Positions 11,591-23,537 of a stretch of DNA of 64,000 bases are shown one piece after another; within the stretch, counting starts at the first letter, position 1, and every line of letters starts with the position of its first letter. The translations under genes were made by a program, and so were the position numbers. This DNA comes from Thuidium tamariscinum (taxonomy: Eukaryota > Streptophyta > Bryopsida > Hypnales > Thuidiaceae). The stretch is taken from contig OX344752.2 in NCBI GenBank assembly GCA_947034885.2, forward strand, positions 620,001 through 684,000, written 5' to 3'. Under the pieces are notes generated by a model. The model was given only the letters and a program-made list of their open reading frames with translations. It ran no database searches and was not told the DNA's origin.

Positions 11591-14194
11591 CATCAAATAA
11601 ATTTTGTTTATTCAGCTTTCAAGTTCAACATATATTAAATTACTAGACTCTTATTTGTAGCAGTAAATTTAGAGAAGTTGCTCGAAATTCTAATGTTTTT
11701 TATCAAACTTTTATCCAAGAAGGTCCAAAAAGTATAAATGAAAGAGAGTCGACATCTACATTGAAGTACAATGTTAATATTCTACAATGAGGGTAATTCT
11801 CAAACTCTTAAAGTGCATAGTCTTTGCCTATTTCAAAAAACAAGGCAACCATGTTATTTTTCCAAATTACCAAGAAGGTGTTTAAATGCATTTTAAAAAT
11901 TAGAAGCACTACATGAAGATTGTATCTAGATTATGTTCAATAATTTCCACGGAATTGTAAGAAGATCACACGAGAAGAAAAATGTAGTGTACTTTGTTTA
12001 AAGCATGCTCTAAATAGAATGGACATGCCGCAATCAGAGTCTTCATGTTTCAAAGAATCATTTCAAACGATAAATCCTGAGTAAAAAAACCTATATAGTT
12101 ACTTCAATTGCCAAAAAAGAAATGCATTGCCACATCAAGATTATGAATAGGTAAGCCTTCATTACTTTAATAATTTCATTCAATAAATGATGAAGTATTA
12201 GTACTATTGCAAAATTCATTGATGATGTCATAGAAGCTTGGGGGGACATTACATAATATATCAAGACATCCAGGGGTATTCAAGCCTCTATAATAAGGGG
12301 GCTATGTAGGTATATTTCTGAATTAAAATAGGCCTTTCTATACTTAAATTTCTGAAGCCACTTCATTGCAATCACCCTTTATTTATCTTGAAATTTGTTT
12401 CGGTGTTGATTTATTGAACTTCACATTAATTGTAAGTAGAAAGAACCTACATTTCCTATTTCAATACAAAGAGAGCAGAACTTGTCATTAAGTTCTTAAG
12501 GACCATGGTTGACTTGGGAGGTGGACATAGGTCTTCTAAACATGTGATTCATTCTAAAGAGACTAGAAAAAGGGTTCTTCCTTCCAACAATTGCATTCAA
12601 ACACTTTCAAATTATAAATACTTACAAAAGCACAACTATTATTTGTCATGCATTAGTTGTCAGTATCATTTATATGTAGAGCTCATTTCTTCTTATATGT
12701 AATCCATAGGATTCGTAATTTTAAACTTAATATACAAGATAATAGTTTGAAGAATTTGGAGATTCTTTTTGACAACCTTACTGTCTTCAAAAATAAGAAG
12801 AAGACAAAGCTATGTATTATTCCCTACCCTTCATTATTTGTAATGGATAAATCCATACTAATTGGCCTAGCAAGTGCGAGTTAGAAGATAAACATTCAGA
12901 GGATGTGTTTGTCCAATTATTTTTCTTTCTCTGAAAGTATATGAAAATGTTGCAATTTGGCACTCTCTCTCGTACTAGTCACTCTCTCGGTTCTCTAGTT
13001 CTCTCATATATCTTAGTGCTGTAATTTCCTTGTGCTCTAATTGTTGGGATCTTATACATTAGGGTTGTAGATTACCCTATCAATACTTTTGCGTTTAATT
13101 TGAAATTTAATTTAATTTTTTTTTAAATAAATTTTGATTTAGTCAAATTTACTTTGGTTTTCTGTAAGAAATCTAATTTCAATGTCTAATTCTCTAAAAG
13201 AGTATCCCAACTTTTGGTCTATTCGGTTGCTGATTGAGAGGTTATCCCAAATGTATGTGTGTATAATTACCGGTGCTCTGTAAGCCATCAATTTGCCTTG
13301 GAAATTCTGAATTAATCGTTGGATTCTAAAGATTTTGTCAATTCAACTAAAGTATGTTTAAATTCATGTATGGTTTTGAATGATCAAGTGAATTTGACGT
13401 TTGTGAATGTAATTTGTTGGGAATGAGTATGTGTGTTATTGAAGAGTCCAATAAATTGGGAGGGTACCTATGGATTGTTGTTCTAATTTCATAAAAATCC
13501 AATTGTAATAATGAGAGTACTCAACATGGCAACTACTCAAGTTTCCACATGTGAAACTTGAAATTAATATTTTGATAATAGAATTTCAATTTCAATTATT
13601 ATAATTTTCCCCTGTTAATTTTTTGTCAGTCATTAATTGAATGTGCAAATAAGCGAACTTGAAGAAAAGGTTTGAGGGAAATATGTTTATAACAGATTCC
13701 TTGGATAATTGTATATGCTCTAACTTGTAATTTGACTTCAATAAGATCCCCTAAATTTATTTTCTAGATACATTATTCAATTCTCAATTTCAAAATACTA
13801 AATTCTAGAACATTTATTTGTGAATGTAATAAATTCATCATAATTGAAAATTCATAAATGATAAAGTTTTCAAGATGGGAGACAATAAATTTTTTTTCAT
13901 CTTCTCGTGCTTTGTATACGGCCAAATACTGACTTATTATTAGTTTGATTTTGCATCTAATTTAGCAAGTATGCTAAACATTATACTAGAACGATGTATG
14001 GAACATATGCTAAAAGGAAATGGAAATAATGAAGGAATTATTTTTACTAAAAAGTTTAATTGTATTTTGAATAAAGAACTTGGCATTTTCATTAAGTTCA
14101 TAGTGCATATACTGTTTGCCTCCTTTTTTCAGAAGTAAAACAAATTTACACAACTAATAGTTATGATTTTAGGAACATGTGATTTTGAGAACAT
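11591..14194. other. AT-rich spacer between the divergent transposon genes
   Basis: This has the low G+C of host intergenic DNA, no palindromes and no credible ORF. It is either the interior of one large element or host DNA between two related elements. I see no terminal repeats or target duplications that decide this. Confidence 0.45.
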
Positions 14195-15008
14195 TGTAAT
14201 GAATTGTATGGATATAAGAGCCAAAAAAAATAGGAAGAGCTTAGGTTGTCATAGAACATTCATGTTCTATGACAAGTTCCATGTCTCACATCCTAAATGC
14301 CCATTTCGTACATGGTGGAATACAAATGGCACCCCTGCCTTTTATTTCTCAAAATACCAAGGTGCCAAATCTCTTACGATACACATTAAGGAAAGTCCCA
14401 AAATTTTTTTAGAAGTTTGGATCTCCTAGATCTTCCATTACGTAGGACAAAAATTTATTGCATGCAAAGCTAATTCAAATTCCCTTTGCATTCAAATGAA
14501 AAAGGCAACCCTAGCCTTCTTTCTCAAAAAATCGAAAAAACTTAGATGTAATAAATTGTATGGATATAAGAGCCAAAAAAAGTAGGAAGAGCTTAGATTG
14601 TCATAGAACATTCATGTTCTATGACAATTTCCATGTCTCACATCCTAAATGCCCATTTCGTACATGGTGGAAAACAAATGGCACCCCTGCCTTTTATTTC
14701 TCAAAATACCAAGGTGCCAAATCTCTTACGATACACGTTAAGGAAAGGCCCAAAATTTTTTTAGAAGTTTGGATCTCTTAGATCTTCCATTACGTAGGAC
14801 AAAAATTTATTGCATGCAAAGCCAATTCAAATTCCCTTTGCATTCAAATGAAAAAGGCAACCCTGGCCTTCTTTCTCAAAAAATCGAAAAAACTTAGATG
14901 TAATAAATTGTATGGATATAAGAGCCAAAAAAAATAGGAAGAGCTTAGATTGTCATAGAACATTCATGTTCTATGACAATTTCCATGTCTCACATCCTAA
15001 ATGCCCAT
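14195..15008. repeat. 352-bp tandem repeat, 2.3 copies, each with a 26-nt inverted repeat
   Basis: Copies start at 14195, 14547 and 14899 (the last partial, ending near 15008), a constant 352-bp period with only a few differences. Each copy carries GTCATAGAACAT, two bases, ATGTTCTATGAC (14248-14273, 14600-14625, 14952-14977), which is a perfect 12-bp inverted repeat. The 88- and 73-codon ORFs here arise only from the repeat copying itself and show no domain, so I do not call them genes. Confidence 0.85.
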
Positions 15009-15689
15009 CTTAAATTTCCATGTCTCACATCCTAAATGAATAATGAATAAAAAAGTTTTAAGTACAATTCTACATGTCTAAGGCTAAGGGGAGTGAAACA
15101 TAACATTGTAAGAGGACCCATTTCTTGGCTAATCAAATAGGGATAATGCCCTTGTCTTCAAATGGTTGTGTGCAACTCCAATTCTAATGTGAAGCTCGTG
15201 AGTGGCTAGTACAAGCCAACAGGGATGTACAGACTACCTTCAATATAGTAACTTTGGAACTTGCTTTGGAAGAGGGTCTCTCGCTTCCGTGAGGGGTAGA
15301 AGAGATCCTTCTAGTAATAGTTAGTAATCTTATGAAATAAGTGAATTTATTCTTCGAATCACCCACTGACATGATAATTCCATCTATTTTTTAGGAGGGA
15401 CAACACAATTTCAGGTGTTGGACATCAACCTTCTATTTCCGGCACTCTGGGGTGACACCGACCCATTTAAAAAGAAAGTCCTTTTTTTTGCCAGAGGAAA
15501 GTAATCTTGTTTTGTCAAACAGTTTTCATTTCTCCATAAAATATGGATGGAGTTGTCAGACTTTGGATGAAAAAGTGCACAAGTATGATGATAATGTTTT
15601 TGATGTCAAACGATAGATGAATGTAGAAATACAATGATTCCCCAAATATGAGGTGATGTGGACCTTGGCACTTGCTAAGAAATTAAAAA

Positions 15690-16750
15690 AAAGGGTGGAT
15701 TGGTAGTGCACCACCCGAGGCAAGGTTCCAGCTCAGCATGGGAGAGCGACCCACAGGTTCAGCAGTAGGGTTGGGCTGCTTTGGCAGCTCGGCGGTCGGG
15801 GTGGGTGTCCATCACCTTCCTCGGACGGAGGTTCACTGTTCCTTGTGTATATACTCTTCGTTCGCGCTCCGTGTGCGTTCTCTCAAGCATTTCTGTCATT
15901 TGAGATTGTTAGTTCTTTTGCGCAACCTGCTTGCTGTCTGAGGTCAGTTGTGTTTGCGCTGTGCGGCACTGCGGTGTAGGGCCCTTCATTTCAACAGTTT
16001 TCTTCAATTTGCGGCTTCGTGGTCGGGGTGGGAAGGCGCAATTTGGACGCGTTTTTTTCATTTCGGTGTTTTTCTGGCGTGGTGTCTGCGGCGTGGTGTC
16101 TGCGGTCAGGCGCGTGGTGTCTGCGCGTGAAGATTCCACCACGCAAGTAAACTCTCCGTGCTTGTGCACCTTGCATTTGCTGATTCTTGTGATGAGGCTT
16201 TCTAGTGTACCTTCTACGAATGCACGAATGCGTGATTTCCAAGGTTTGGTGGTTGTGATCCAAGTTCTGCTTGTTATTCGCGTTGCCTGGTTAGGATTTA
16301 GGATTTGGGAACTCTCTGTGTGTTGCACTGCTATGAATTTTTGTGTGAAGAGCACGGAACTGCGCATGCTATCGAAATGCAAAGACCACGGAACTTGTGT
16401 TCTCCACAGACGGCAAACCACGGAGCAGCGTTTGAATTCACAGAGTTTTTGGAATTCTTGCAATGTGCACAGGTGGATTCGGGAGCACTTCTGCAGCACA
16501 TCAGACTTTTCGACAGAGGTCAATTACTCTTCTGAGTTGTTGTAGGATGTAGTTGTCAGTTGGAAGATTGCTCTAAATGGTTGTTAGCACAGTTCTGTGG
16601 TGTCCGAAAATGTCATTATAGACTCCATTTTCGTTCAAGATTCTTCAGAATCCGTAACAGAAACTAGGGTTTTGAATTAGGGTTTATGGTTTATATATTA
16701 GGGTTTTCGGTTTCCATTAGGGTTAGCACAGGACGCTGCATTAGTAATGG
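15690..16750 (+). promoter_or_regulatory. GC-richer leader/promoter region of the plus-strand transposon gene
   Basis: Composition jumps from AT-rich to GC-rich near 15700. A TATA-like TGTATATACT lies at about 15844, and the first conserved coding exon begins downstream at 17718. Overlapping 204-codon ORFs on opposite strands (15909-16545) have no domain and probably reflect composition. The segment most likely holds the transcription start and leader exon(s). I could not choose the leader donor site with confidence. Confidence 0.35.
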
Positions 16751-16787
16751 ATTGGATTTTCATTTAATTCTTAAATTACAGCCGAAG

Positions 16788-17681
16788 TTATCCTCGAGTC
16801 GATGATAACTGGAAATGGCAGTGTAGAGTCCACAATATAATTTGTAGTCCTTCAATTAAAACTATTCAGAAAATTCAGGGTTGGAGGCTGGATAGTAACT
16901 TACACGAGCCTGGTGTAGGGGAACTGAAGATATGCCATACCTTTTGAAGTTCTGAAAAAAATATCGTCCGTCCAGTCATAACTGAACATTTAGATCACTT
17001 TGGGTGAGTTATCCTCGACCCGACGATAACACCACAAACATGTTAATAAGATAAAATATCATCAATATAGGATTTCTATAGAAACACATCAGAGTGAGTT
17101 CAATCCGACGCTAATGTTGCAAAGGCCAGAGAGCTCTTGACATTATCCTCGAATCGAGGATAAGTCCTTAACGTCTAGAACTATCTAAATCTTGTCAATT
17201 GAGGCTCCCTCCAACGATCCAAGTTAAGCCAATGTCCTCGATTTGTCATCGAGTCGGTGATAATACAATTACTTTTCAACTTGTTGATTATCACCGAGTC
17301 GGTGCTAATTGTATGGTAGAATAATTATCTGAGGTACACAGTAGAGAAGATTTTGGTTAGGTTCCCTTCCTAAATCCGCATAGGTTATACTAAACCCATA
17401 GTGATGATTATAATGTGAGGACATTAACACATTCAGTGAATGTCATTGAGAATAGCTAACAAAGACAAAAACCAAAGTCACTATGATAAAGATGCACTAC
17501 ATGTACATGTGGCAAACGATTTAACTAACCATCCATTTATCCTCGAGTCGATGATAAGGGGATCACTTCACCCAATTTATGGTGATGCTGGAATGAAGGT
17601 CCGCAGTAGTGTACACTTAAACATGAGAGTGAATCCTGCTCTCATTTTCCAATGCAATGTATTATCACCGTATCGAGGATT
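16788..17681. repeat. Palindrome cluster B: seven copies of the ~20-bp near-palindrome
   Basis: Sites lie at 16788-16808, 17009-17029, 17143-17163, 17243-17263, 17288-17308, 17537-17557 and 17662-17681. Two (16788 and 17537) are identical and closest to the consensus TATCCTCGAGTCGATGATA. The cluster ends 36 bp before the splice acceptor at 17717 of the divergent gene. It mirrors cluster A, which lies just before the transposase coding region. Confidence 0.9.
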
Positions 17682-19176
17682 CTGAGTTTTCTAACATTAT
17701 ATTTTTCATTTGTACAGGGGCACAGTAATGGAGATCACAGATGGATACGACTACTCCATTACCTCACACCATATTGAGCCTTTTGTTAACCCCTTGGGTA
17801 ATGAACCTTTCATCGCAGAAATGGCAGACACGTACGGGCTGCTTTGGAAATTCAAAGACCATATTGATACCTGGAGTTTTGGGGTGAACCGATTCAGAAA
17901 CTATGTTTACCTGCGCTACCGCGTGCGAGGTACCAATACGTACATGCCATGGAATCTGAAGGAGAAGGTGATCCTCATTGAGGAACACCAAGCGGACTAT
18001 GTCGTCATCGTACTTCGTGCTGTTGACGAAAATGGAAAGCCTCAGGATCACTGCCATTCCATTGTTGTGGACGTACATTGTTCGCAGGGTAAATTCGATC
18101 TGTCCAATCTCATGACGTTTCTGGAGGGCTCTCAGATGGAGTCCTTGAATGAGCAATTTGAGAAATCAGGTTACGTCCCATGGAAAAATGGAACTACAAA
18201 GTCAATTGCTGCAAGATTGCGTTTGATTTTCCAAACGCTGGACCGCTATGCATTGGAGCATGCTGAAAAAGAGCCTGCTATTGGTCGCAGCACGGACCTT
18301 GTTTCAGGATCCCGGTAGCAAACCGAGAGTCGAAAACCCCGATCATCTTCTGGTGCAGGTTCAGGGGGTAGGGCAACAAGACTTGGATCAACAAGGTCTG
18401 AGCCCAAAAGACAGGAGCCTCCATCATCTGAAGGCGGGGAATCAAGCCGAAAGAGGAGAAAAACTGGAACCAGTGCACCTGCAAGGGGCTATAGCTCTGG
18501 ATCCGCTCTCACTATAGTTTCTATTCCTACGGCCGAAAGCAAGGATGAGGTGCCAGTGCATGAGAAGTTCCAGAAAATTCAGAAACAATTCTGGGCGGAG
18601 CACAGGACGTGCTTCTTGTTCGACGAAGCTGCAATGCAGATTGACATCAAACAATGTATCATAGCACGTCCGCACTATGTCATTCGGACATTGCAGAGAG
18701 ACATAGTGGATGCTGTGAAGAAAGAGCTTGTGCAACTCATAGATGTGAAGCAGCGGCAGAAAGTTTGCCTTACCCCTGTCGACAAGACGAAGAGACTACT
18801 CAAGACGAAACCTCAGTCGTGGGACGAAATCAAGAACGGCCAGTTCATGATAATCAACGGTCAGCATAGTATAATGGCTTCTCAGGAGCTTCAGAAGGCT
18901 GGCTGTGGAGAAACACGGAAAATTGAGTTGAAGACATGGGACGCCTATATTGTGTGGACTCTTGATGAAAGCAAGCTGAGGAACATATTCAAGTTCTACA
19001 ACTGCACTAACCACCTTGACCATGCCCAGCCCATGTGGGGGAATCAAATAATTAGTTGCAGAAGAATTTGGATAACATACAAGCGTCCGACTGACACTCG
19101 CATTGAGGACGCAACGAGGAAAAACAAGGCAGTGTGGGATCTGGAACAGTACAAGGTAAGTATTGCTTTGGACTCG

Positions 19177-19303
19177 TTATCGTCGACTCGAGGATAAAGT
19201 GTTGAAACATGGTAGATCTAATCTAACTAGATTATGTAGGAAGTTTACATTCCAGTTTTCTATCTTGAGCGAGGGACTGCCTGTATCATTGTGTCGACGA
19301 TAA
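19177..19303. repeat. Palindrome pair C inside a predicted intron
   Basis: Two copies (19177-19197 and the poorer 19284-19303) lie within the 200-bp intron 19156-19355 and none lies in the flanking exons. Confidence 0.8.
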
Positions 19304-19875
19304 CTGGGAATGCATTATCTCACGGGCACCTACTTGTCTGTCGTGGGTAATGCAGAGCTTCACGGATGCAGTCATTGAGCGCTTTCAGAATATCAATCCT
19401 GAGCGGGACGGTGCGTCGATTAATAGCACCTCGGATCTGAAGAATGAAATCCAGATTATCACCCTATCCGACGCTTTATGGATACACTGGAAGAATTTCT
19501 TGACAAAGCACGCAGCAGGTGACTTGATTGACCCTTGCGCCTTTGATACCATTCAAGGAGGTGAAGGGCTTCCGAGTGAAGAGCATGTCCTTGAAGCGAG
19601 AGTTTTTTAAACACTTCGGCCACTTCACGGACGTGGATTTTGGAGCAAACGCTGTTCATCTTCTTGGCGACACTCTTGGACGTTTGGCAATATATCCGAA
19701 GGTCTCTGTTGCATCAACTAAGATCCTTGTGCCGGATAACACAACCCACAAGGAGTGGGTCAAAGGAGAAAGAGGAAGAAAATAATACTTCAGGATTTGA
19801 TGGCTGTGAAGCTAGACCTGAAGTTCGTAAATGCTGGTGGTGATGTCGTGGACTAGACGTGGAAGTCATGGAAGG

Positions 19876-19880
19876 CACGA
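19876..19880. repeat. 5-bp target-site duplication CACGA, left copy
   Basis: CACGA precedes the TG of the left LTR. The matching copy follows the CA of the right LTR at 33025-33029. Its perfect state fits a recent insertion. Confidence 0.9.
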
Positions 19881-22800
19881 TGTCGCAACACAGGGTAAGT
19901 AAATTCCCTGTTATACTCACAAAAATCACTGTAGAGTATAACTAAGTGACTCTAAAGATCGAACCCGCAAGATTCTGTGAAGTATCTGGCTTAGTTAAGC
20001 GATTAAGATAGGACAGCTCCCAAAACTCAATAATCCGGTTCTAGATCTAGAACCGGAAATACACAAATAACCCGAGACGACAACCCGTTATCCCGTTCAA
20101 AAACTGATATTCTAGCAATCTGGTCCGGAACGGATCCGTTCCTTCACTTTTCCGGTTTCCCGGATTTTATCCGTTCCGTCAGACTGCAACGGATCCGCTC
20201 CCTAACGAGTTCCGCTCCTGGTTTCCTCTTCGGACCAATCCGTTCCGGATGATCCGTCCACACCCGTTCCTCAATCCGGTTTGGTTTTGCCTCTGTTTTA
20301 CCATCAGAGGGGTCGCCGCTTGATTTTGTGAGCGGTAGGCCCACCGCTCCTTCCGTGACTTATAGTGGCTGAAGACCCACTTTCTACCCGTTAATTCTAA
20401 AATTACTTCAGATCCGGTTTGATCCCTCACAACAATCCAGACAAAGATCCGGACTGTAGGTCACACAGAGATCCCCCGTACGATCTTCTCATACTACAAC
20501 GACTTTGACGCGACTTTCCGTTCCTGGGGAGCCAGGTGGCTACAAGTGTATCCGTCCGTTCCAACGTCAACCAGAACTCTTCCGTTTGCCACAAAGACGG
20601 TGAGACCTCACAGGAGATCGGACACTCAACTGGGTTTCCCACCCAGGAGCTCTAGCATGATTAAGGAATCCCTCCCTCTCGTCTAGCCTAACAACGGCTT
20701 TCTCACCCGGAATCTTAAGTCCTAGAGGCGCTGAGGCGCTAGAGTTACACTCCCAACTCTTCTCTACCCGTTCTCATATACTCGGACACGGAAAATAAGC
20801 ACCAAAGGGAGAATGTCGCCTGCAAAACCACTTGCGCCTTCCTAACTCCGCGTCACGCCGCCCTGCCAAACTCGGGAGATACACACGCAAAGCAAGAGAG
20901 AATAAAATACACAAAGATAATGCAAAGGAAAAGACTCCCAGTCCACCGCGAGGGGACTGACTTAAATAATGGGCAAAAAAGCAAAAAGCGCCATACAAGT
21001 CCGCCGCGATTAACGCTCGGCGGATCCGTTCCTACCTACTTCTGAACCGGAACGGATTCCAACCCGCTCCAAGTTCCTAAACCGGACCGGATTTCCTCCT
21101 GATCCGTTCCTAAGTTAAAAACTACAAAAACAGGAAAGTCCTAATACCTACGTATCCGGCTCTGCTACCCTAGATCCTATAGTCGGGCTTTCCGCCCTAC
21201 TGATCTGCTCGAAGACCTCGGTGAGGTTCCGATTCCGTTCTCCGTCTGTTGCAACCGGAGCTCCAGTAACCGGACTCGCAGGAGACTCCGACAACTGAAT
21301 TGCCGCCTCCCGGTTGCCCGTTGACGCTCGCCCTGACTTCTTGGATTGCGGCGTCCTGTCCTTCCCTGGTCTCTGAGGCAACCCTTCGGAAATATCCGGT
21401 AGAGACAGATCGGAGAGTCTGACCAGAATTTCCGTCAGTCTCCGGCTACAGTCTTCCATCCGTTCGGCCGCCTCCCGAACCTTCACCAAAGTCGTCTCCA
21501 CCTTTTCGGAGAAGTCGGACAGAATCCGGACTATCCGGCTTCCGGATAGTTTCTTCTCCTTGTGCACCTCTTCGTCAAACAGTTGAGCCCGGATGACAGC
21601 CGATCCGGGTTCCCCGAATGTTGCCTTCACGTGCTCCGCCACTTTGACGGTCTCCGCCGCCATCTCCTTGGTAGCGGCCTCGTTGTCCCTGAGAACAAGG
21701 AGCTCCGCCTTCAAACCGTCAACTTCCTCCTGAAGTTTCCGGTTTTCCTCCTCCATCTTGGCGAGATCCGCAGGCGAGGCGATGCAATTCCCTACCACGG
21801 TCGGGAGAGTATGATCCGGTTTGCCATTGACCATCTCCGCGATGTTCTCCAAGACGATCCGCTTGACCTCCCAATCCGCTCGGATGTTGCACAGGATTTC
21901 CGTCAGTTGCACGAACGGATCACTGGGATCCGTTTCCTCTGCTGCTGGTTCGGCCTGACCCGGTTCGGATGGTCCTGCTCTGCCTTCCGTTCCCGGATTG
22001 TGTCGGACCGGAGGAGATCCCCTCGTGTTCGGCGGTGTGGTCTTCTGCCGCTTCACGAGCGGAACTTCCGGTTCCTCTCCCTTATCCGAGTCCTCCCGCT
22101 CTGTCTCAGACTCGGAGCTCTCCTCATCATCCGTTGACGTCTCCCCGTACGTCAAGACTATCTTCTGGGTGTGCCACGTCTTCTCTTCCGTATCCGAAAG
22201 GAGCTGTAGATGGTGGTAGAGGTGGAAGAGGTAGGGGGAGATCGGAGTTGCCCTACTCCCTCCGAGGTTCTTCAATAACCGGGTGATCAGGTCCTGTATG
22301 ATCCGGCCCCAGTCCACTTTCCGGTCTCCGATCAGCGCACCGAAAATGGTGTTGGCCAGGCCGATCGTGATCCGGGTTGGTTTCTCCGGATGAAGGACCG
22401 GAAGCAGAAACTTCAACAGGCGCCTATGCCTGTCTTCGTTGCAGTCCATGATCCGGTATCCGTCCTTCGGGTGAGGGGTGCCACTGAACTTGTTTTGGAG
22501 GAAGTCTACCTTCCTCCCGGCCGGTCCGTGCCCCTGGTGTTTGAACCCGTATACGGCCCTCCAGTGCGCCTCCGTCCATTTGTGCGGCATTCCCCGCGCC
22601 GTGTTGTCGAACTGATTCGACACCTTGCCCTTCAGCTCCTTCACCATCCGCTCCTCCTTGAAACCCCAGGGTATCTCTGCTAACCCTAGACACCCCATTG
22701 CGGTTAAGTCCGCCATCAAGTTGCTTTTCTCCGGCTCTGTGGAAGGGATGAGCGGAACTACTTTCTTCAGCTTTATCCCTGAGGGTGGGGGTGTAGTGGA

Positions 22801-23501
22801 CTCGGTTCTCTTCCGGCGTAGCTGCGGCATGGCAACTATCCGGGAAACTACCTCACTGCTCTCCTAGCCGCACGTCCCGTTCCTCACACACACTCACAAC
22901 ACAACTACAAAAGTAATCCGCCCGTAATAACCACCTGCACATACACACACACACTCCTCTCCACACACCAGCGTCTCAGCGCACAGTCTGAAACCCGCGC
23001 CGCTGACAACTGCCCGCTCTGACAAAACACCCGCTGCTAATACTGACAGCCGCGTCACAGAAAATTGCGCCACCAAACACGCGCGGAAAACCAACTCACA
23101 GAAAAGGCGGAAAACGCTGAGGGTTGAAAAACACACAACGAAGCGCCTGAGAGCAAATGGGCCAACTGAAAATGTCAGGCCTTATATAGTTTCCAGAAAT
23201 GGATCCGGTCTTCCGTTCCTGATCATCCGTTCCCGTTCTCATCCGATCGGTCCAAGTCCGAAAATCATCCGTTCCGTTCTGGGACTGAATCCGGATAGAA
23301 TCCGTTCTGTAGGGTCTGGAATTTTTCCGTTCCGGTATTCCGTCGTAATAAACCGGAATTATTCTGCCACCGGTCTCTACAACATTATCTGGTACTACTT
23401 CTGGATCTTACCCATTCCCTGAACAAATCCGGTTGCTAAATTTTCCACTTTCCGCTCCATACTGACTTTAAATGGAAAGATCAAAAATATGTCTTGCCAC
23501 A
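19881..23501 (-). repeat. Long terminal repeat, left copy (3' LTR of the element)
   Basis: 3,621 bp, TG...CA ends. It contains a TATA-like box (CTATATAAGG on the minus strand, 23180-23189) about 320 bp from its 5' end and a 560-codon ORF downstream of it. The non-ORF parts are packed with TCCGTTCC / CGGAACGGATC-type words. It is about 99.9% identical to the right copy. Confidence 0.95.
21148..22830 (-). CDS. LTR-encoded ORF, 560 aa (left LTR)
   Basis: This is a complete ORF in the same direction as the element, starting about 350 bp downstream of the LTR TATA-like box. Residues about 40-215 form a globular region (WTEAHWRAVYGFKHQGHG; VDWGRIIQDLITRLLKNLGG) that recalls the plant gypsy-associated 'putative plant transposon protein' family. 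Residues about 225-300 are acidic and proline-rich with a basic patch (VKRQKTTPP). Residues about 345-500 are heptad-like and probably coiled coil (MEEENRKLQEEVDGLKAEL). Function unknown; an accessory structural or regulatory protein is possible. The translations of the two LTR copies look identical. Confidence 0.6.
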   Translation of the reverse strand: MPQLRRKRTESTTPPPSGIKLKKVVPLIPSTEPEKSNLMADLTAMGCLGLAEIPWGFKEERMVKELKGKVSNQFDNTARGMPHKWTEAHWRAVYGFKHQGHGPAGRKVDFLQNKFSGTPHPKDGYRIMDCNEDRHRRLLKFLLPVLHPEKPTRITIGLANTIFGALIGDRKVDWGRIIQDLITRLLKNLGGSRATPISPYLFHLYHHLQLLSDTEEKTWHTQKIVLTYGETSTDDEESSESETEREDSDKGEEPEVPLVKRQKTTPPNTRGSPPVRHNPGTEGRAGPSEPGQAEPAAEETDPSDPFVQLTEILCNIRADWEVKRIVLENIAEMVNGKPDHTLPTVVGNCIASPADLAKMEEENRKLQEEVDGLKAELLVLRDNEAATKEMAAETVKVAEHVKATFGEPGSAVIRAQLFDEEVHKEKKLSGSRIVRILSDFSEKVETTLVKVREAAERMEDCSRRLTEILVRLSDLSLPDISEGLPQRPGKDRTPQSKKSGRASTGNREAAIQLSESPASPVTGAPVATDGERNRNLTEVFEQISRAESPTIGSRVAEPDT

Positions 23502-23516
23502 TTACCCCTTCCTCAT
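23502..23516 (-). other. Polypurine tract of the gypsy element
   Basis: On the minus strand the sequence just before the 3' LTR is purine-rich (ATGAGGAAGGGGTAA), the expected priming site for plus-strand DNA synthesis. Confidence 0.7.
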
Positions 23517-23537
23517 CTGTGAGCGTCCTCGCGAACA

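Larger units (their letters stand above)
17718..19880 (+). pseudogene. ParB-like / DNA-methyltransferase-like transposon gene, 5' part
   Basis: An acceptor (TTTGTACAG|G) precedes a first coding exon with ATG at 17728. The frame gives an N-terminal domain of about 195 residues that I do not recognise, a basic Ser/Arg-rich linker, and then a segment with NGQFMIINGQHSIMASQEL (18838-18893). This resembles the DGQHR-type motif of ParB/Srx nuclease domains. An intron with good GTAAGT...TGCAG borders spans 19156-19355 and holds two palindromes (19177-19197, 19284-19303). One in-frame stop (18316-18318) splits the first exon, and the second exon changes frame near 19520-19560, so this copy is decayed. 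The exon is cut at 19880 by a gypsy insertion and resumes at 33030. Possible role: sequence-specific DNA binding or nicking within the element. The domain call needs a profile search. Confidence 0.55.

Noticed and set aside
14163-14781. 88- and 73-codon ORFs with nearly identical proteins
   Set aside because: Their similarity follows from the 352-bp tandem duplication. There is no domain, and no start context or neighbouring exons support a gene.
15909-16545. Two overlapping 204-codon ORFs on opposite strands
   Set aside because: Neither has a recognisable domain. They mirror each other almost exactly, as expected when GC-richer sequence lacks stops on both strands. The region fits a leader/promoter of the downstream gene better.
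9942-17681. A CRISPR-like array made of the palindromic repeats
   Set aside because: Spacing is irregular (45-249 bp), the repeats vary, they occur in both introns and exons of a eukaryotic element, and there are no cas genes.
17440-17685. 81-codon ORF before the ParB-like gene
   Set aside because: It contains palindromic repeat sites and lies in what looks like a leader intron ending at the acceptor at 17717.
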